Shown: positions 40,125 to 51,500 of the stretch, one piece after another
Layout: each line of letters starts with the position of its first letter
Numbering within the stretch: position 1 is the first letter of the stretch
DNA from: Chondrus crispus
Taxonomy: Eukaryota > Rhodophyta > Florideophyceae > Gigartinales > Gigartinaceae
Direction of reading: 5' to 3'
DNA length: 64,000 nucleotides
Assembly: GCF_000350225.1 (NCBI RefSeq)
Contig: NW_005179038.1
Coordinates: forward strand, 141,241-205,240
The notes under the pieces: model-generated
Databases searched by the model: none
What the model saw: the letters and a program-made list of their open reading frames with translations, nothing else
Told to the model about the DNA's origin: nothing
Position numbers and translations under genes: made by a program

Positions 40125-40309
40125 ACTCAAAACATGCAATTCTCACAGAACTGCTTTCAGCCCCCTTTTTCTTTCTGGCCCGCAAACTGCAACTCAACAA
40201 GAAAACCCATGTCTAAAACTCTCCTCATGCCAGCACAACGCTCCAATGCGCATTAGCGAATAGAGAGTCTGCCCTGCTTGCATTGTGGTTCCATACAGAA
40301 CCCACAAAC

Positions 40310-40500
40310 GACGCTCGGCCAGCCTGCACAAAAAACACACAACCAACTGTTTCCATACAGAGACAAGTAAGTCACCCACCTACGATAAGACGTAGCCAAT
40401 AGGGCACAATTCACTTGCACAATAAAGTCACCGCCGGCCGCCCGACCCCCAGGGGATCGGGGGCATCGGTGTTCCTGGAATCACATGCATCACAGCTGTG
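40310..40500 (-). repeat. dispersed repeat family, copy 3
   Basis: Read on the minus strand it carries GGAACACCGATGCCC, CGGCCGGCGGTGACTT and TGTATGGAAAC in the same order as 8260-8430. Confidence 0.55.
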
Positions 40501-40635
40501 TCTGTCTTTAGTTTAGAGTAAAAGCGTCGGCACCTGCTCGATGCTATTTTTCTCTCTAATCTAGACTATGAATTGTCGATACTGTAACCGTACAGACTGT
40601 AATACGGTACCTAACTACAAGTTGTAGTTGCATAC

Positions 40636-40674
40636 ACGATTGCCTACGTTGTAGTCTACAACGTAAGCAATCGT
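40636..40674. repeat. 18-bp hairpin
   Basis: Arms 40636-40653 and 40657-40674 match with one mismatch; the loop is GTC. Confidence 0.9.
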
Positions 40675-40978
40675 TTATCCAGCAATGTACCACGATAGCC
40701 TCAATCCACCAATGTAAACCCAGTTCGGTACACTACACGTAGTTGCGCATCCGCCCGCACCCGCCCACAACAATCTACCGTACGCATACACGCAGAGCAT
40801 ATCGGCCAACCTCTCCGCAGGCACCAAACACAGACCTACTAAAAAGGGATTTGCAACTTTTAATGTCCCACATCACACCAACCTTCCCACCCCCGTCCGC
40901 GCCCCACGCCGCCCGAACACGATAAGGCCCCGCCTCTCCTCACGCCGCGCCCCGCGCACCCCAACGTCTAACCCCGCT

Positions 40979-41655
40979 CTACACGCACGCCGCCGCCCCC
41001 GAGCTGGTGAACCAGTCGGTGAGGCACCCGCCGCAGAAGTTGGGCACGCACTTCGTCGCCTCCGCGCACGGCGCCTCCGTCACCTCGCACGGGTCCACCA
41101 GGCAGTTCACCGGGCTCTCGCCGTTGGTGCACTGGCAAATCTCCTTGCAGCACGCAGAACGTGTGTCCAGAAACTCCTTCTCGCTGTCCGATAGCCCGTT
41201 GAAGGAGCTGATGAACTGGTTATGCCTCGACGAAACCGCGGCATTCATACGTGTGTAAGTTAGTATCGTGCAACAACTGCACATGCAAGGGAATGACGCT
41301 GAGACCGAGCCCCGTCAATACTTACGTCACACAGATCGATGGACGGCTTCTTCCCGCCCCTTATCGGCAGAACGATGGCAGATTTCGACACCTCCAGCTG
41401 CACTCCGCAGGAGTGCGTCCCCGAGTACACCACTACGTGCGGGCTCGGTTTGCATCCCTTGTAGTTCTCTTGGATAGCGAGGGTGTACTTGTTCTCGAGA
41501 CTCTCCTCATCCTTGGCGACCACCTTGGCTTTCACGAAATTCACCACGTCCTCGGAAAAGTAACTTCTCTGCAACGTCGGCGCGTACCTGCATCTGCACG
41601 CAGAGGCAGAAGACAGAACCGCAAACGCGAGGAAGGCAACAACCTTGGCAGACAT
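40979..41655 (-). CDS. TIMP-like (NTR domain) secreted protein with Cys-rich C-terminal module, copy C
   Basis: Two exons: 41655-41326 (110 codons, identical in length to copy B) and 41215-40979. The 110-nt intron has a GTAAGT donor, an ACTAAC branch site and an ACCAG acceptor. Product about 188 residues. Signal peptide 1-19; the mature chain begins Cys20-Arg-Cys22. NTR landmarks: Phe-Val-Lys-Ala-Lys-Val, Tyr-Lys-Gly-Cys68, Ser-Cys83-Gly, Leu-Pro-Ile-Arg-Gly-Gly and Leu-Cys109-Asp. Exon 2 has the same 11-Cys pattern as copy B with Ser-Pro-Val-Asn-Cys, Asp-Pro-Cys, Ala-Pro-Cys, Phe-Cys-Gly-Gly-Cys and Asp-Trp-Phe. An upstream in-frame ATG at 41754 would hide the signal peptide, so 41655 is preferred. 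The TATA lies 105 bp upstream, and a duplicated 53-bp block sits behind the promoter. Confidence 0.87.
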
Positions 41656-41759
41656 GATGCGGCTTAATCGGGTGCAGTAGCAAGAAACGTTTTCGAAATC
41701 GTCCGCTCCGACAGGCTTCTGGGTTCCAAGGCCTTCTGCGACCACATTGCGCACCCCTA

Positions 41760-41766
41760 ATATATA
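41760..41766 (-). promoter_or_regulatory. TATA box of TIMP-like copy C
   Basis: TATATATT on the minus strand lies about 105 bp upstream of ATG 41655. Confidence 0.6.
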
Positions 41767-41807
41767 CCTACAATCGCTGATGCTTTTTTACCAGGCCTCG
41801 TAGACTA

Positions 41808-41922
41808 GGACAATCTTGACCCTTCTGATGCCGCCGATTGTCTAAGATTCCAGAGGGAAGGGCTGACTTGGACAATCTTGACCCTTCTGATGCCGCCGAT
41901 TGTCTAAGATTCCAGAGGGAAG
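41808..41922. repeat. 53-bp direct duplication behind the copy C promoter
   Basis: 41808-41860 and 41870-41922 are identical 53-bp blocks beginning GGACAATCTTGACCC and ending AGAGGGAAG. Each also holds a partial inverted pair (GGACAATC/GATTGTC). They lie 42-162 bp upstream of the TATA. Confidence 0.95.
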
Positions 41923-43784
41923 CAAGGCATCCTGCTGCCTTGGACAAGTATAGCCTGACTTGTGGTCGCCTCTTTATGAAGTCGTCATGTCATGTACTGA
42001 CCCAGGAGCCTATATACCAGTAACGTGTCTTGAAGAGACATCCCGTAGACCATCGAAAATCTCCGCGTTGTTCGAAATGGGAAGCTCTACGTGGTTAGAC
42101 CAATGAAAATTTCTGCATCTAATTTTTGCTATTCGATAAACAAATAGTAAAGACATGATGGGCTGCACCCTTGGTAGTCTTTGCCTTGTCGATCTGTAAA
42201 ATTTCAAAAGCTTCACACGTTCTGAAATCATGGAACCCCTACCGCGAGATACGGGGATGCGGGAGTCAGGTCCAGAGCGATTTGCTGAAATAATGCGCAG
42301 TTTGTCATGGATGCGTAGGCTAGCAAAAAGGCAAAGACTGTTCAGAATTTTCATTACTTTCAAAAGCCACTGGATCAGGGCTCAGGCAAAATTAGTTTTC
42401 ACGGCAGACTCGCGGGCCCTCCATACCCTCATGAGTAAATAGATGACGAGAATTAGGAGATTGAAGACCAGTGAAATCTATTCTTCAGAAAGCAACCAAT
42501 GCGTTTTGGCAGACATCTATGACGTGCATACCGTTTTTAAATATGCATCGAATAGACCAGGTATCTTTCACGTCACAACATTATTTATTTCACTTCCCGG
42601 AAATTTGTTCATATCCGAAAAGCAGGCAAAAAAATCGTTTAGAAAGCCACCAATAGAACTTTGCCAAAACACCATAAAGGATGAGACTCTCCTTGCATCG
42701 GAATCAGATGTATAAATCCAACAATAGCGAAATCGCTGACACTGTCAAACATAACAGAAAGACTTTCTTATGTACAGTACAGCACTGTACTATCATGTCG
42801 CTCGTGCCGTAAATCTATATCACTTAAACGTCCGAAAATAAGTTCATTTTGGAAGCCCAGGGAAGGAAAGAGGGAGAGGGTTGAGAATGGCTGCTTAGAG
42901 TTTGTCTCGAATGCTTCTCGTTTGATGGCGAAAATGCAACGAACATAGAGAAATGGAAAGGGCCATACTTTGTAGTTATGGCACCGATATGTTACGAAAG
43001 CTCACCTACACTATGGGGACATTGGCTCCTAGGAAAATGGGAGTTACAGAGACAAGTCTCTCGAAAGCATAGGAATTTATACATCGACCGTCAGTAGCAG
43101 TGGACGATCATAAATGGTAGAAACAATACGGTCACTGTTCGTCGCATCTCGTGCGTTGACGAAGAACATGGAGCTCGACAGTAACGCTGTTCTCAACATT
43201 AACGGTTTCTAGTTTTTAAACGTTGGAGTCGTACTCATCGTGAAGGTTCGATGGGCTGCGAAGAAGATTTTTGGTTGATTCGATAGGTCTACTAAATTGC
43301 TGTAGTGGTGCCCTGAAGGCGCCCACTTGCATGCAATGAGAATTGTAAAAGGCCTATTTCGCGTTGAGAGATGTGGCTGAATGCAAACAGCCAAGCAAAG
43401 CAATAGACGCAAAATATAAGGAGAGAAACTGATTTGTCTCCGCCAAGTCATATGAACTCCTCTCGTATGTCCACTGAAAGAGAGACCCAATCGTCTATTA
43501 AGGGAAAGGTACAGGAGGAGTTAGTAATGATAAGGAGATATGCCCGTGGAGGAAATTCTACGAATCACAGAAGAAGTTGATGAGCCTAGTGGATCACAAG
43601 AGCACTCCCTTGATTCAAGCGAATCGTCGAAGAAGGTGATCCCTTCTTTTGTTTATTGTTCGAGTTATTTCCTGTTCATGCTAAAACTTTTTTTCTTCAT
43701 CACGTGTGTTGTGTATTGCAAGTAACGCAATGAAAATCGAGGAAAGCCTGAATATTGATTTCTCTGTCGAGACAAGCCCCATTT

Positions 43785-43842
43785 AAACAAAGAGAACAAT
43801 GAAAGTATAATATACTTTATATTTTCATTGTTCCCTTTGTTT
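43785..43842. repeat. 20-bp hairpin
   Basis: Arms 43785-43804 and 43823-43842 match with one mismatch. The 18-nt loop is AT-only apart from a few bases. Confidence 0.9.
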
Positions 43843-43848
43843 GATGTC

Positions 43849-43875
43849 TCATTAAAAATAATATATTTTTAATGA
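43849..43875. repeat. 12-bp perfect AT hairpin
   Basis: TCATTAAAAATA (43849-43860) and its complement (43864-43875) flank ATA. It lies only 6 bp after the preceding hairpin. Confidence 0.9.
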
Positions 43876-45349
43876 AACGTCACCTGAACATCTTCTTATT
43901 TTGTAAATCACAGTTAGGCACCATCATCGATCGCAAACCTCTGTGCAATTTTGACTTCTGTAGACTTAAACAAACGATTCAGTGTCGGATTTGGTGACAA
44001 GCGAACCTCAAATCTTTTCTCTATTAAAAGAAGCGCAGCGATATTCCTCGTGAGGAATACATTTATGGCTTTATTCGTCGAAGACTGTGGCTTACCATGT
44101 ATAAACGTCAGAGAAAACTTTCAGGTTGCAAGCAAGCAACTACGACCAAAACGGTGTTAATTTTAAAATGTGAGCGAAATACGAGAGCAGGCTTGCTTTC
44201 AAGCAAGAGTGCAGTTTTAATGTGGAGACCGACATAAAAAACTCCACCATTCAACTGTTAACGTATTGCGAAAAAGAGGTGCACTAACGTATGGGTAGCC
44301 CAATATATCCACAAATCCATGTAGGGGCTTCTGTAATAAGTTGATTACAGCCTAGATTATTCGAAAGTCCACTGCAAAGGCATTTCTCTCGAAGCAACGA
44401 TTTTATGACACAAAGCGCTACAAAACAACGACAAAGATGCTACAGAGAGGCATCGGGAATATACGAGTTTGCTCGACTGGCCCAACCATAAACGTCTCTG
44501 ATCTTCGTCCAATACGAGCATCCATCGATCCGTGGTGGGACTTCTCCGAATCTCGTATCCCAACTATCCAACTCAAGCAATGTCCTGGACCAACAGAGGT
44601 GGGCGGCATCAAATTTTTAATTCAGGTTAACGTAACACTATGATGCATACACGACACTAACCACCCATGCGTCCCAGTGTTTGCAGCCTTTCCAACCTCT
44701 CCAGAACAAAACAAGGTACAATGGAAACCGAGGACAAATGCTTTGTCTCTGCGCCAATAGCCGTCTCTTATGGCACGATACCTTTTCTCGCTTTGCGTTC
44801 CATCAAGGGGGATTGGATATAAACGACATTTGAAAGTATTTGTGCCACATAAACATTCTTCAAGCTGAAATCCACCAGAGCCGTTGGTAAAGCTTGGAAT
44901 GCTTCGTCGCTGTGATATATTGTACGTTCACTTGGAAAAGCCCGTTGACAGTAAAAATCACGCTTCTCCAAAAGCTGCCGTCCGAGATACACGTGTAAAC
45001 CCACACGTGTACACGCTTACGTCGCTTTCCTGCGCTAGCGCCAACTGGGTACGGGCCGTCGCCTTGAACATCTTCAACAGCGTTCGCCACAGACATGAAT
45101 CGATACGACTCGCTCCCAATCCACAAAACCTCATAGGTACCGCTGACATTCTCTCATGCCAAGACGGCCGGAGCCAGCTGTGTTTCGGCGTGCCGTGCCT
45201 CGGGCTGAGTGGAGCAAGCACATAGCATGCGGCTCGGCATGCAGTCGGCGAAACCGCGGGTTTCGTCAAATGACTAGGACGTACGCGATGCAGATCATCG
45301 CCACGGCGTGAGAAGCGTCCCTTAGAATCACGCGCACGGGAAGATTCGC

Positions 45350-45460
45350 CGTGGGTCGAGTCATTGTGGGACGAGGCACTGTGGGACGAATCGCGGTGGG
45401 ACGAGGCACTGTGGGACGAATCGCGGTGGGACGAGTCGCGGTGGGACGAGCTGCGGTGGA
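45350..45460. repeat. minisatellite of about 15-bp GTGGGACGA units
   Basis: Alternating GTGGGACGAATCGCG- and GTGGGACGAGGCACT-type units form about seven copies, with a 30-bp higher-order period. Confidence 0.9.
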
Positions 45461-46896
45461 AGGTGGGGATCTAGTGGGAACGCACGTCGATGAGCGTGAA
45501 TGCTCAATTCTGAAGGGTCCCGGGCGTCGAAATGCGGGGGCGTCCGCGGGGGACATGCTGATGGCAGTTAGGACGTCGGAAAGGATGACAGAAGAAATAT
45601 TACAGCAGCACAAGCCTTGCAGGCAGCAGGCGGAAAGGGAGAGGCAAGACGGAGATGGTGAGGAGGGCTGCGCGAGCGGAGGACTGAGTTTTATGACGTG
45701 TACTCGCATACAGTGTTACATGCATAAGCGAGAGTGAAGTAGAGAGAAAGGGCGGCGACGTATTGATAGGTACATCGGATGTGTGCGTGACGGGCACGGG
45801 TTGGACGGCGGGTGGGACAGTGAAGTAGTCTTTCGGTCGGGAGGCGTGCGATACACGAGCGTAGACTCTGAGTACGTGCAGTAGGAACTGAAGAGGGTAG
45901 GCGGGTCTAGCTTTAAGTTCAGAGTGTAGATGTACGCGGGATTTTGGTGACGCACACACCAGAAGCAATGGACGAGGACGGGACAGTGGACGGTACAGTG
46001 GACGGTACAGTGCTTGTACGGACAGTGAGTCGTTTGGGAATGAAGGAAGCAATGCATCCGGGCAATGTGGTGGAAGCATTTGGGGTCCGTGGGAGGGACT
46101 CTGCCTCCCCCGAGGCGTGACGAAGTAGTCACACTTAGAGGTCTTATTAGCGCAGTTACAGGCGCAATAGCGCCTAGGTTTTTATTCTAGTGTAATATTA
46201 TCAGCTTCATGCTGGGTCGCCTTCCCTCGTTTGACCTTCAGACTTCCTCCGTGTCTACTGCAGCCCTGCCCGCAGTCACTGATACAACCACCCGCAGGAC
46301 CCCAAACCAGCATCCCTGTTTCTTCGCTCGCACTCGAGCAGCCGCTCCAATCTGCTCCCGTACCAGCGCCTCACTCCCACACCTCCGTCAAGCACCGCTG
46401 GACCAAATCTGGCCGACTCCACCCCATCACAAACTCATTCCGCATTCCCATTCGATAGAACCTCCCCTGCCGGGACCCCTGAGACACACGTGCGCACTGC
46501 GCCATCCATATCTCCGTTCGACGTGCACTCCAATTGCAACGTCCCCATCAACCCTCCATTCTCATGCAGCGTATTGCGACGTCCCAGCTTCCACATCCAC
46601 CTCCTATCACACACTTTCTCCACATTCGATCCTTTCATACACACGCAACTTCCTCACATCCTATGTTGCCCACAGCTCACCGAAGATTCTCCCCTCCTTG
46701 TCTCCCTCATCAACAAGCAAACGCCCCTCCTCGCAATGCCCACGTGTCCTTCAACACCCCTATATTTCCCCGTCCATCGACGCACTTGCCTCATGTCCCA
46801 GTTCCACAAATGCCTCCTTTCGCGCTTCGCCCTTCTTCCTTTCATACCCTCTACGACAAATGCAAACTCTCGCAAGAGCTCTCACGCACAACTCAA

Positions 46897-46904
46897 TATA
46901 AAAG
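46897..46904 (+). promoter_or_regulatory. TATA box of the first CRTAC1-like gene
   Basis: TATAAAAG lies about 95 bp before ATG 46995, with a C/A-rich leader between. Confidence 0.7.
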
Positions 46905-46994
46905 AAGCACTCAACCTCCCTGTCCGACATCCCTGCCCCTCACAAACCACTCCAACAGTCCCACAGCAACCTTCAAAGACCCCCAAGTTGCAAC

Positions 46995-48548
46995 ATGGCC
47001 TTCACCGCCTCACTTTCCCTCATTCTCTTCGCAGTCCTCGCCACCTTCACTGCTGCCCAAATTACAGGCCGCCCTACCTTCACTGAAGTCACCTCTGCTG
47101 TTGGCATCACCCAGCCCGACAACTCAGAACAATTTGGTGGTCCGACGGTCGCCGACCTGGACGGTGACGGTCACCTCGATCTCATCCTGACCTACCACAA
47201 TCTTCACCCTCTCCGCATCTTCTTCGGTTCTGCCTCTGGACGCTTCACGCGAGCCGAATTTCCGCTTAAGACAGATGTTCATGGCGTCTCCGTTGCGCAG
47301 CGGACCGCTCGCTCAAAGGACCGATTGATCGTGGTGTGCGCGGGCGGCGGAAGAGGCACCAACTTGAGAGATCCGTTTATTTATCAAGTCAAGCCGGACC
47401 GTTCTCTCACAGAGATTACGAGAAGCTTCGGACTTGGGCGGGCGGCTGGCAGAGGAAGGATTGCCGTCTTCATGGACCTTCAAAGGAGGCGAAGCGCAGT
47501 CAGCAGGAGAAATTTAGGCGGGCCGGACTTTTTGCTGATCAACTTGCTTGATAACGGCCTCAGGATGAGCCACTTTGCGTACGAAAATCGCAGAGGCAAC
47601 TACACTCTGCGTAACCCCGCAGGCCTAGCAAAGGTTAACGAAGAGAGAGCTATCGTTACTGACATTGACAACGATGGCATCATGGAGGTTGTTCACTTTT
47701 CTGTCTTCCGCATCTTCAAGTTGACGGCACCTTTTACACTCAGAGATGTCACCCGGACCGTCTGGCCAGGCACGAGAAATCTTTTCCGTACTATTTCTGC
47801 CGTCGTAGAGCTTGATTTTAACAACGACGGGAAAATGGATTTGTACCTCGCTCGGGCAAATTCTAACTTGGTCACCCCCAGAGGTCCTCCCAATGTCCCT
47901 CTGACGGATGATATCCTTTTGATGAATGAAGGCGGCCGGTATGTGGATGTCTCCAGGACCGTCGGGCTTCCGAGAGACACGGACAGCATGGGCGTTTCTG
48001 CAGAGGATTTCAATAATGATGGGTACGTGGACATTGTCGTGACGACCTTCTCCGGCAACGACTTTGTTCTTCTGAACGAGGGAGGTACTGGGTTCCGCCG
48101 CTTTAACTTGCCGGAAGTTAGGAAACCCTCCTCTACACGCGGACACAATGTCATGGCTCTTGACTACAACCGTAACGGAAAGGTCGATCTTATCTTCAGT
48201 CAAGGGTTCCGTAAGGCATTCACGGGTGGGTACCGCTTGATGAGGAACAATCTGGCCATCGGACCAAACTCGCACTACCTCTTGGTGAGAGTCGGGAATG
48301 AACCTAGTCGCGCGATTACTTCAATCAACGCCATTGTCACGGTCCATATCGGTACTCAGAGGCTTACAAGGCGTGTTGGAGGACGTGGGGCCCAATCGGG
48401 ATCTCAGTCTTACATCGATACCGTACACTTTGGGCTTGGAAGCACCGCTGTTGTGACGAAGGTGACAGTCAAATGGACTACTGGCTTCATGGTTGCGCGG
48501 ACAAATGTGAGGGCGGATCGCGTTATCCGTTTTGGTGTGGGTTTATAA
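46995..48548 (+). CDS. secreted FG-GAP/ASPIC-UnbV (CRTAC1-like) protein 1
   Basis: A single-exon gene of 517 codons, ATG 46995 to TAA. Signal peptide about 1-21 (Leu/Ile/Phe-rich, cut near Ala-Ala-Gln). The body is an FG-GAP/VCBS-type beta-propeller with calcium loops at residues 54-62 (Asp-Leu-Asp-Gly-Asp-Gly), 223-231, 274-282, 338-346 and 390-398. The ASPIC/UnbV domain is at about 440-515 (Asn-Ala-Ile-Val-Thr-Val, then Val-His-Phe-Gly-Leu-Gly, then Val-Lys-Trp). This is the architecture of cartilage acidic protein 1 and its microbial relatives, which are extracellular calcium-binding propellers of poorly known function. A paralog lies 8 kb away in the opposite orientation. No EGF module is present, unlike animal CRTAC1. 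Length is normal for the family core. The call is firm; the biological role is not known. Confidence 0.92.
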   Translation: MAFTASLSLILFAVLATFTAAQITGRPTFTEVTSAVGITQPDNSEQFGGPTVADLDGDGHLDLILTYHNLHPLRIFFGSASGRFTRAEFPLKTDVHGVSVAQRTARSKDRLIVVCAGGGRGTNLRDPFIYQVKPDRSLTEITRSFGLGRAAGRGRIAVFMDLQRRRSAVSRRNLGGPDFLLINLLDNGLRMSHFAYENRRGNYTLRNPAGLAKVNEERAIVTDIDNDGIMEVVHFSVFRIFKLTAPFTLRDVTRTVWPGTRNLFRTISAVVELDFNNDGKMDLYLARANSNLVTPRGPPNVPLTDDILLMNEGGRYVDVSRTVGLPRDTDSMGVSAEDFNNDGYVDIVVTTFSGNDFVLLNEGGTGFRRFNLPEVRKPSSTRGHNVMALDYNRNGKVDLIFSQGFRKAFTGGYRLMRNNLAIGPNSHYLLVRVGNEPSRAITSINAIVTVHIGTQRLTRRVGGRGAQSGSQSYIDTVHFGLGSTAVVTKVTVKWTTGFMVARTNVRADRVIRFGVGL

Positions 48549-51500
48549 TCAGTTCGAGTGCAAACTTCAGCTAACTGTGCGCGCTACCGACTTGCTGAGT
48601 ATGGTTTTGGAATATGATTCCATGTGTAGATTGCTCACCTGTCATTCACATGCAACTTCGGTGCTTGACCAGGGCCGAGAAATCAGTATAGTATAGTACG
48701 TTCCTCACTTGGTTTGCATCGTTCTTATGATAATTGAGGTTCGCAAAGACCTCTTTGGTTTTTTTCAGACATGGAGAGATTTTGTTAGGACATTTAAAAT
48801 GCTTGTTTTCTGTAATCCGTTATCTTGATGAACAGTACACTTCGCTGCGTCGCCGAAGGCAACAACAGTGCGGTACTAAACAGCTATATACAATTGTAGT
48901 TAGTCTAGCCTAGGGGGATCATAAAGAGCTTTGATTACACCTCCGGCATTATCATACTGTAGACCACTGGCACAGAGACGTCCTCACACGTGAGAGGGGG
49001 AGTCGTGACAAGGCAAAATTCAAGAGAGGTGTTCAAATCTCATTTTGATTTATCTTTTCGGCCATAGAAAAGTTAAGCAAGCCTCTAATCCGCCTCACAA
49101 AGAATAGCATTGTGGCGAAGGAGAAACAGAGAGAACAGCTGAGGCCAGTTCAACTTCGAGCGAAGCTTTTTGAGAGACTACCGCAGAGCGAGACGTCTCG
49201 GTGCCGATACATTGCGGCAGAGATTTCGCCCTGGAGATGGAACATAGGCACACACGACCCCTGTTCCACTGCAGGCATTTTCGGTATTCTGCGTGGCCGA
49301 CAACATCACATGCTTTTGTCAAACGATTTGCAAATGTGTCGCTTTCTTTTGTCTCTGTATAGAATCAATAGACATGATATACTGGTTTACGTTTATGGGG
49401 CATCACTTCTCGAGACACGTTATTGCACTCATGCTACAAGGAGGATTTTCGAGCAGCCAGTACTGGACGAGAAAGTATGAGCAGGTTTCATACTATATTT
49501 CAATCTCGGATTTGCCCTGTAGTGAACTGGCAACAGAAGACTTTAAAACTCATACGACAGGTATGTCGAACTCGCTATCCCCAACTAGAGTCCTTGAACG
49601 TTGGACCTACTTGACTCCCCTACCCAACGTTCATAAAGGCAACGCATGAGCTGTCATCAAAGCAAATAAACTTTTGTGGGCTATGGTTGAGTACCACGGA
49701 CAACGTGTAGCAACTAAGTATGCGCAAAATGGAGAAAGTGTCGAAGTGAAGTACAGCTATGCTATTCTCTTTGTCGGCACATCTGATTTGCTGTTATGGT
49801 AAATTGAACAAGAAAAACAGATGACATGCAGTTCAAGTAGAGACTTATTGGATGGAATTTGAATACTGTAGTGGAGAAGCTGCGAGGCAATCTCAATCTT
49901 CGACCAGCAAATTGAAGAACCATGAGATGGTTTGAATCTGTTGACCAAGATTAAGCGTCGAAAGCGTGACAAGGAATGCGGTAAACTCCTTGACTGAAAT
50001 TCTGCTGCGGCTGATCGCTGCTTCTTATGACTGGAACAACCGCAACAACAAAAAGCCCCCTTATTGAGCATTTTCTCTCATAGGCTAGCCGAGCCATTGC
50101 CTTAGAATAAGCTTTCTTTTGCACCAATAGTCGCTTGCAGGCAACCAGAGTTGGATATTGCCTGTACTGTACAATGTTCTGCTGTCCCCTGGTCTCAAAC
50201 GCATACTCTATCTTTGGGAAAAATCTCGTTGACAGCATAAGGAGATAGACGTGTGGATGAGCAAACTTACATGCATTCAATTTGTGGGACAGTTGTGAGT
50301 GAGCACATAGGCGTTGGGTTTTGCTTGGAAATGTTGTCATCGGCTGTGCACGCCCCTCTTACTCCAGAGAATTTTTCATACATGATTTCTGTGGAGATAA
50401 AAAGGAGGCACCCACTGCTTTCACGAGAGGCGCAATGAAATCTCCAGTTCGATATGATTCCAACGATCTCAGCTCATCAGAGGCAGAAGGCTTACCAAGA
50501 ATGAGGTCTGGACACAAAACAAGGAAGACCACCTCAAAATCCATGCATGCTTGCCTACAAGCAACAAATGACGAGATTCGCTTGTGTCATTGTCGTTATC
50601 GCAGGACGTCACTTAAATTTAGCCGAAAAACTGCAAGTCAATAGCGATCAGAAGCAACCGAGTGTTCTGCACAGTAAACACGCGAAAAGAAGAGGGCATC
50701 CAATACATGCCGCTTACTACACGAGGTTTGCATACCTAACAGATTGGTAGACGATCCATACCCTTCCGGTTGGTCGAATGCGGCCGTGTACTTTGCTCAA
50801 TAAATACCGCCAACGTTTACAGAAGCACCGTGACCGAGTGGGACAGAGCTTTGTAAAGATGAATCGTGTATACAACGGGCCATCCAGCATGCAAAGACTT
50901 TGAGATGCATGTTGCACTGCACCAAGGAAGCAGAAACGCTGGAATCAGCACGAGGCGGAACAGACCTTCAATCGGTTTCCAATTTCAGTCTCGACGGACC
51001 GACCGCACAAGCAAGGAGTGCCTTTTGCAAGAGAGCCTCCATCGCCCATCGCACGGACAGAGCGTGACCCTTGGTGGCAATGACACCCAGAGAGGGGCAG
51101 ATTCTGCCTGCGAAGACCGTCAATGCCTCGCTGTGATAACCGAATTAGCTAGAATTTGGCTATTTGACAGCGTTAAGATGGATATACAAGTGCATTATTA
51201 CAATTCTGTCACATCGTGCCGCGACTTAAACTTTTCATACGTTGCGGGCATGTCCACGAACAAGAGAACAGCCTGCAGCGTCCCCAAGGCGCAGCACGGT
51301 TCAACTGCACTCGACATCCATGCACTTTCCCAACTGGTCATACCGCTGACTCACGCGGAACTGTGTCTTACAGCATGCGTCGCTTGTGTCAGGCCCAACC
51401 TCTTCTCCCTTGTATTGCTTTATGATAATCTATAATGTATTTGCTTCCGCAATGCGCCACTGCATTGCGCTTCCACTTCCTGACAAACCGAGACTCACTT

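Larger units (their letters stand above)
39151..40978. other. GC-rich then mixed gene-free region
   Basis: 39150-39720 is a CG/GC-rich, low-complexity stretch where all frames are open by composition. Beyond it are a long hairpin (39728), poly-C (40106), a dispersed repeat copy (about 40310-40500) and another hairpin (40636). No gene supported. Confidence 0.5.
41923..46896. other. gene-free AT-richer region
   Basis: No supported gene in about 5 kb. It has two neighbouring hairpins (43785-43875) and a GTGGGACGA tandem (45350-45460). Pro/Ser/Thr-rich frames at 45266-46140 and 46209-46901 are low-complexity and lack domains. A 61-codon frame at 43540-43725 ends in a hydrophobic stretch but has no promoter support. 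Confidence 0.5.

Noticed and set aside
45266-45709. Minus-strand 147-codon frame with Arg-Pro-Thr repeats
   Set aside because: The repeated part is produced by the GTGGGACGA minisatellite; no promoter or domain.
46209-47190. Plus-strand Pro/Ser/His-rich frames just before the first CRTAC1-like gene
   Set aside because: Low complexity. Two overlap the promoter and start of a well-supported gene, and there is no domain or signal peptide.
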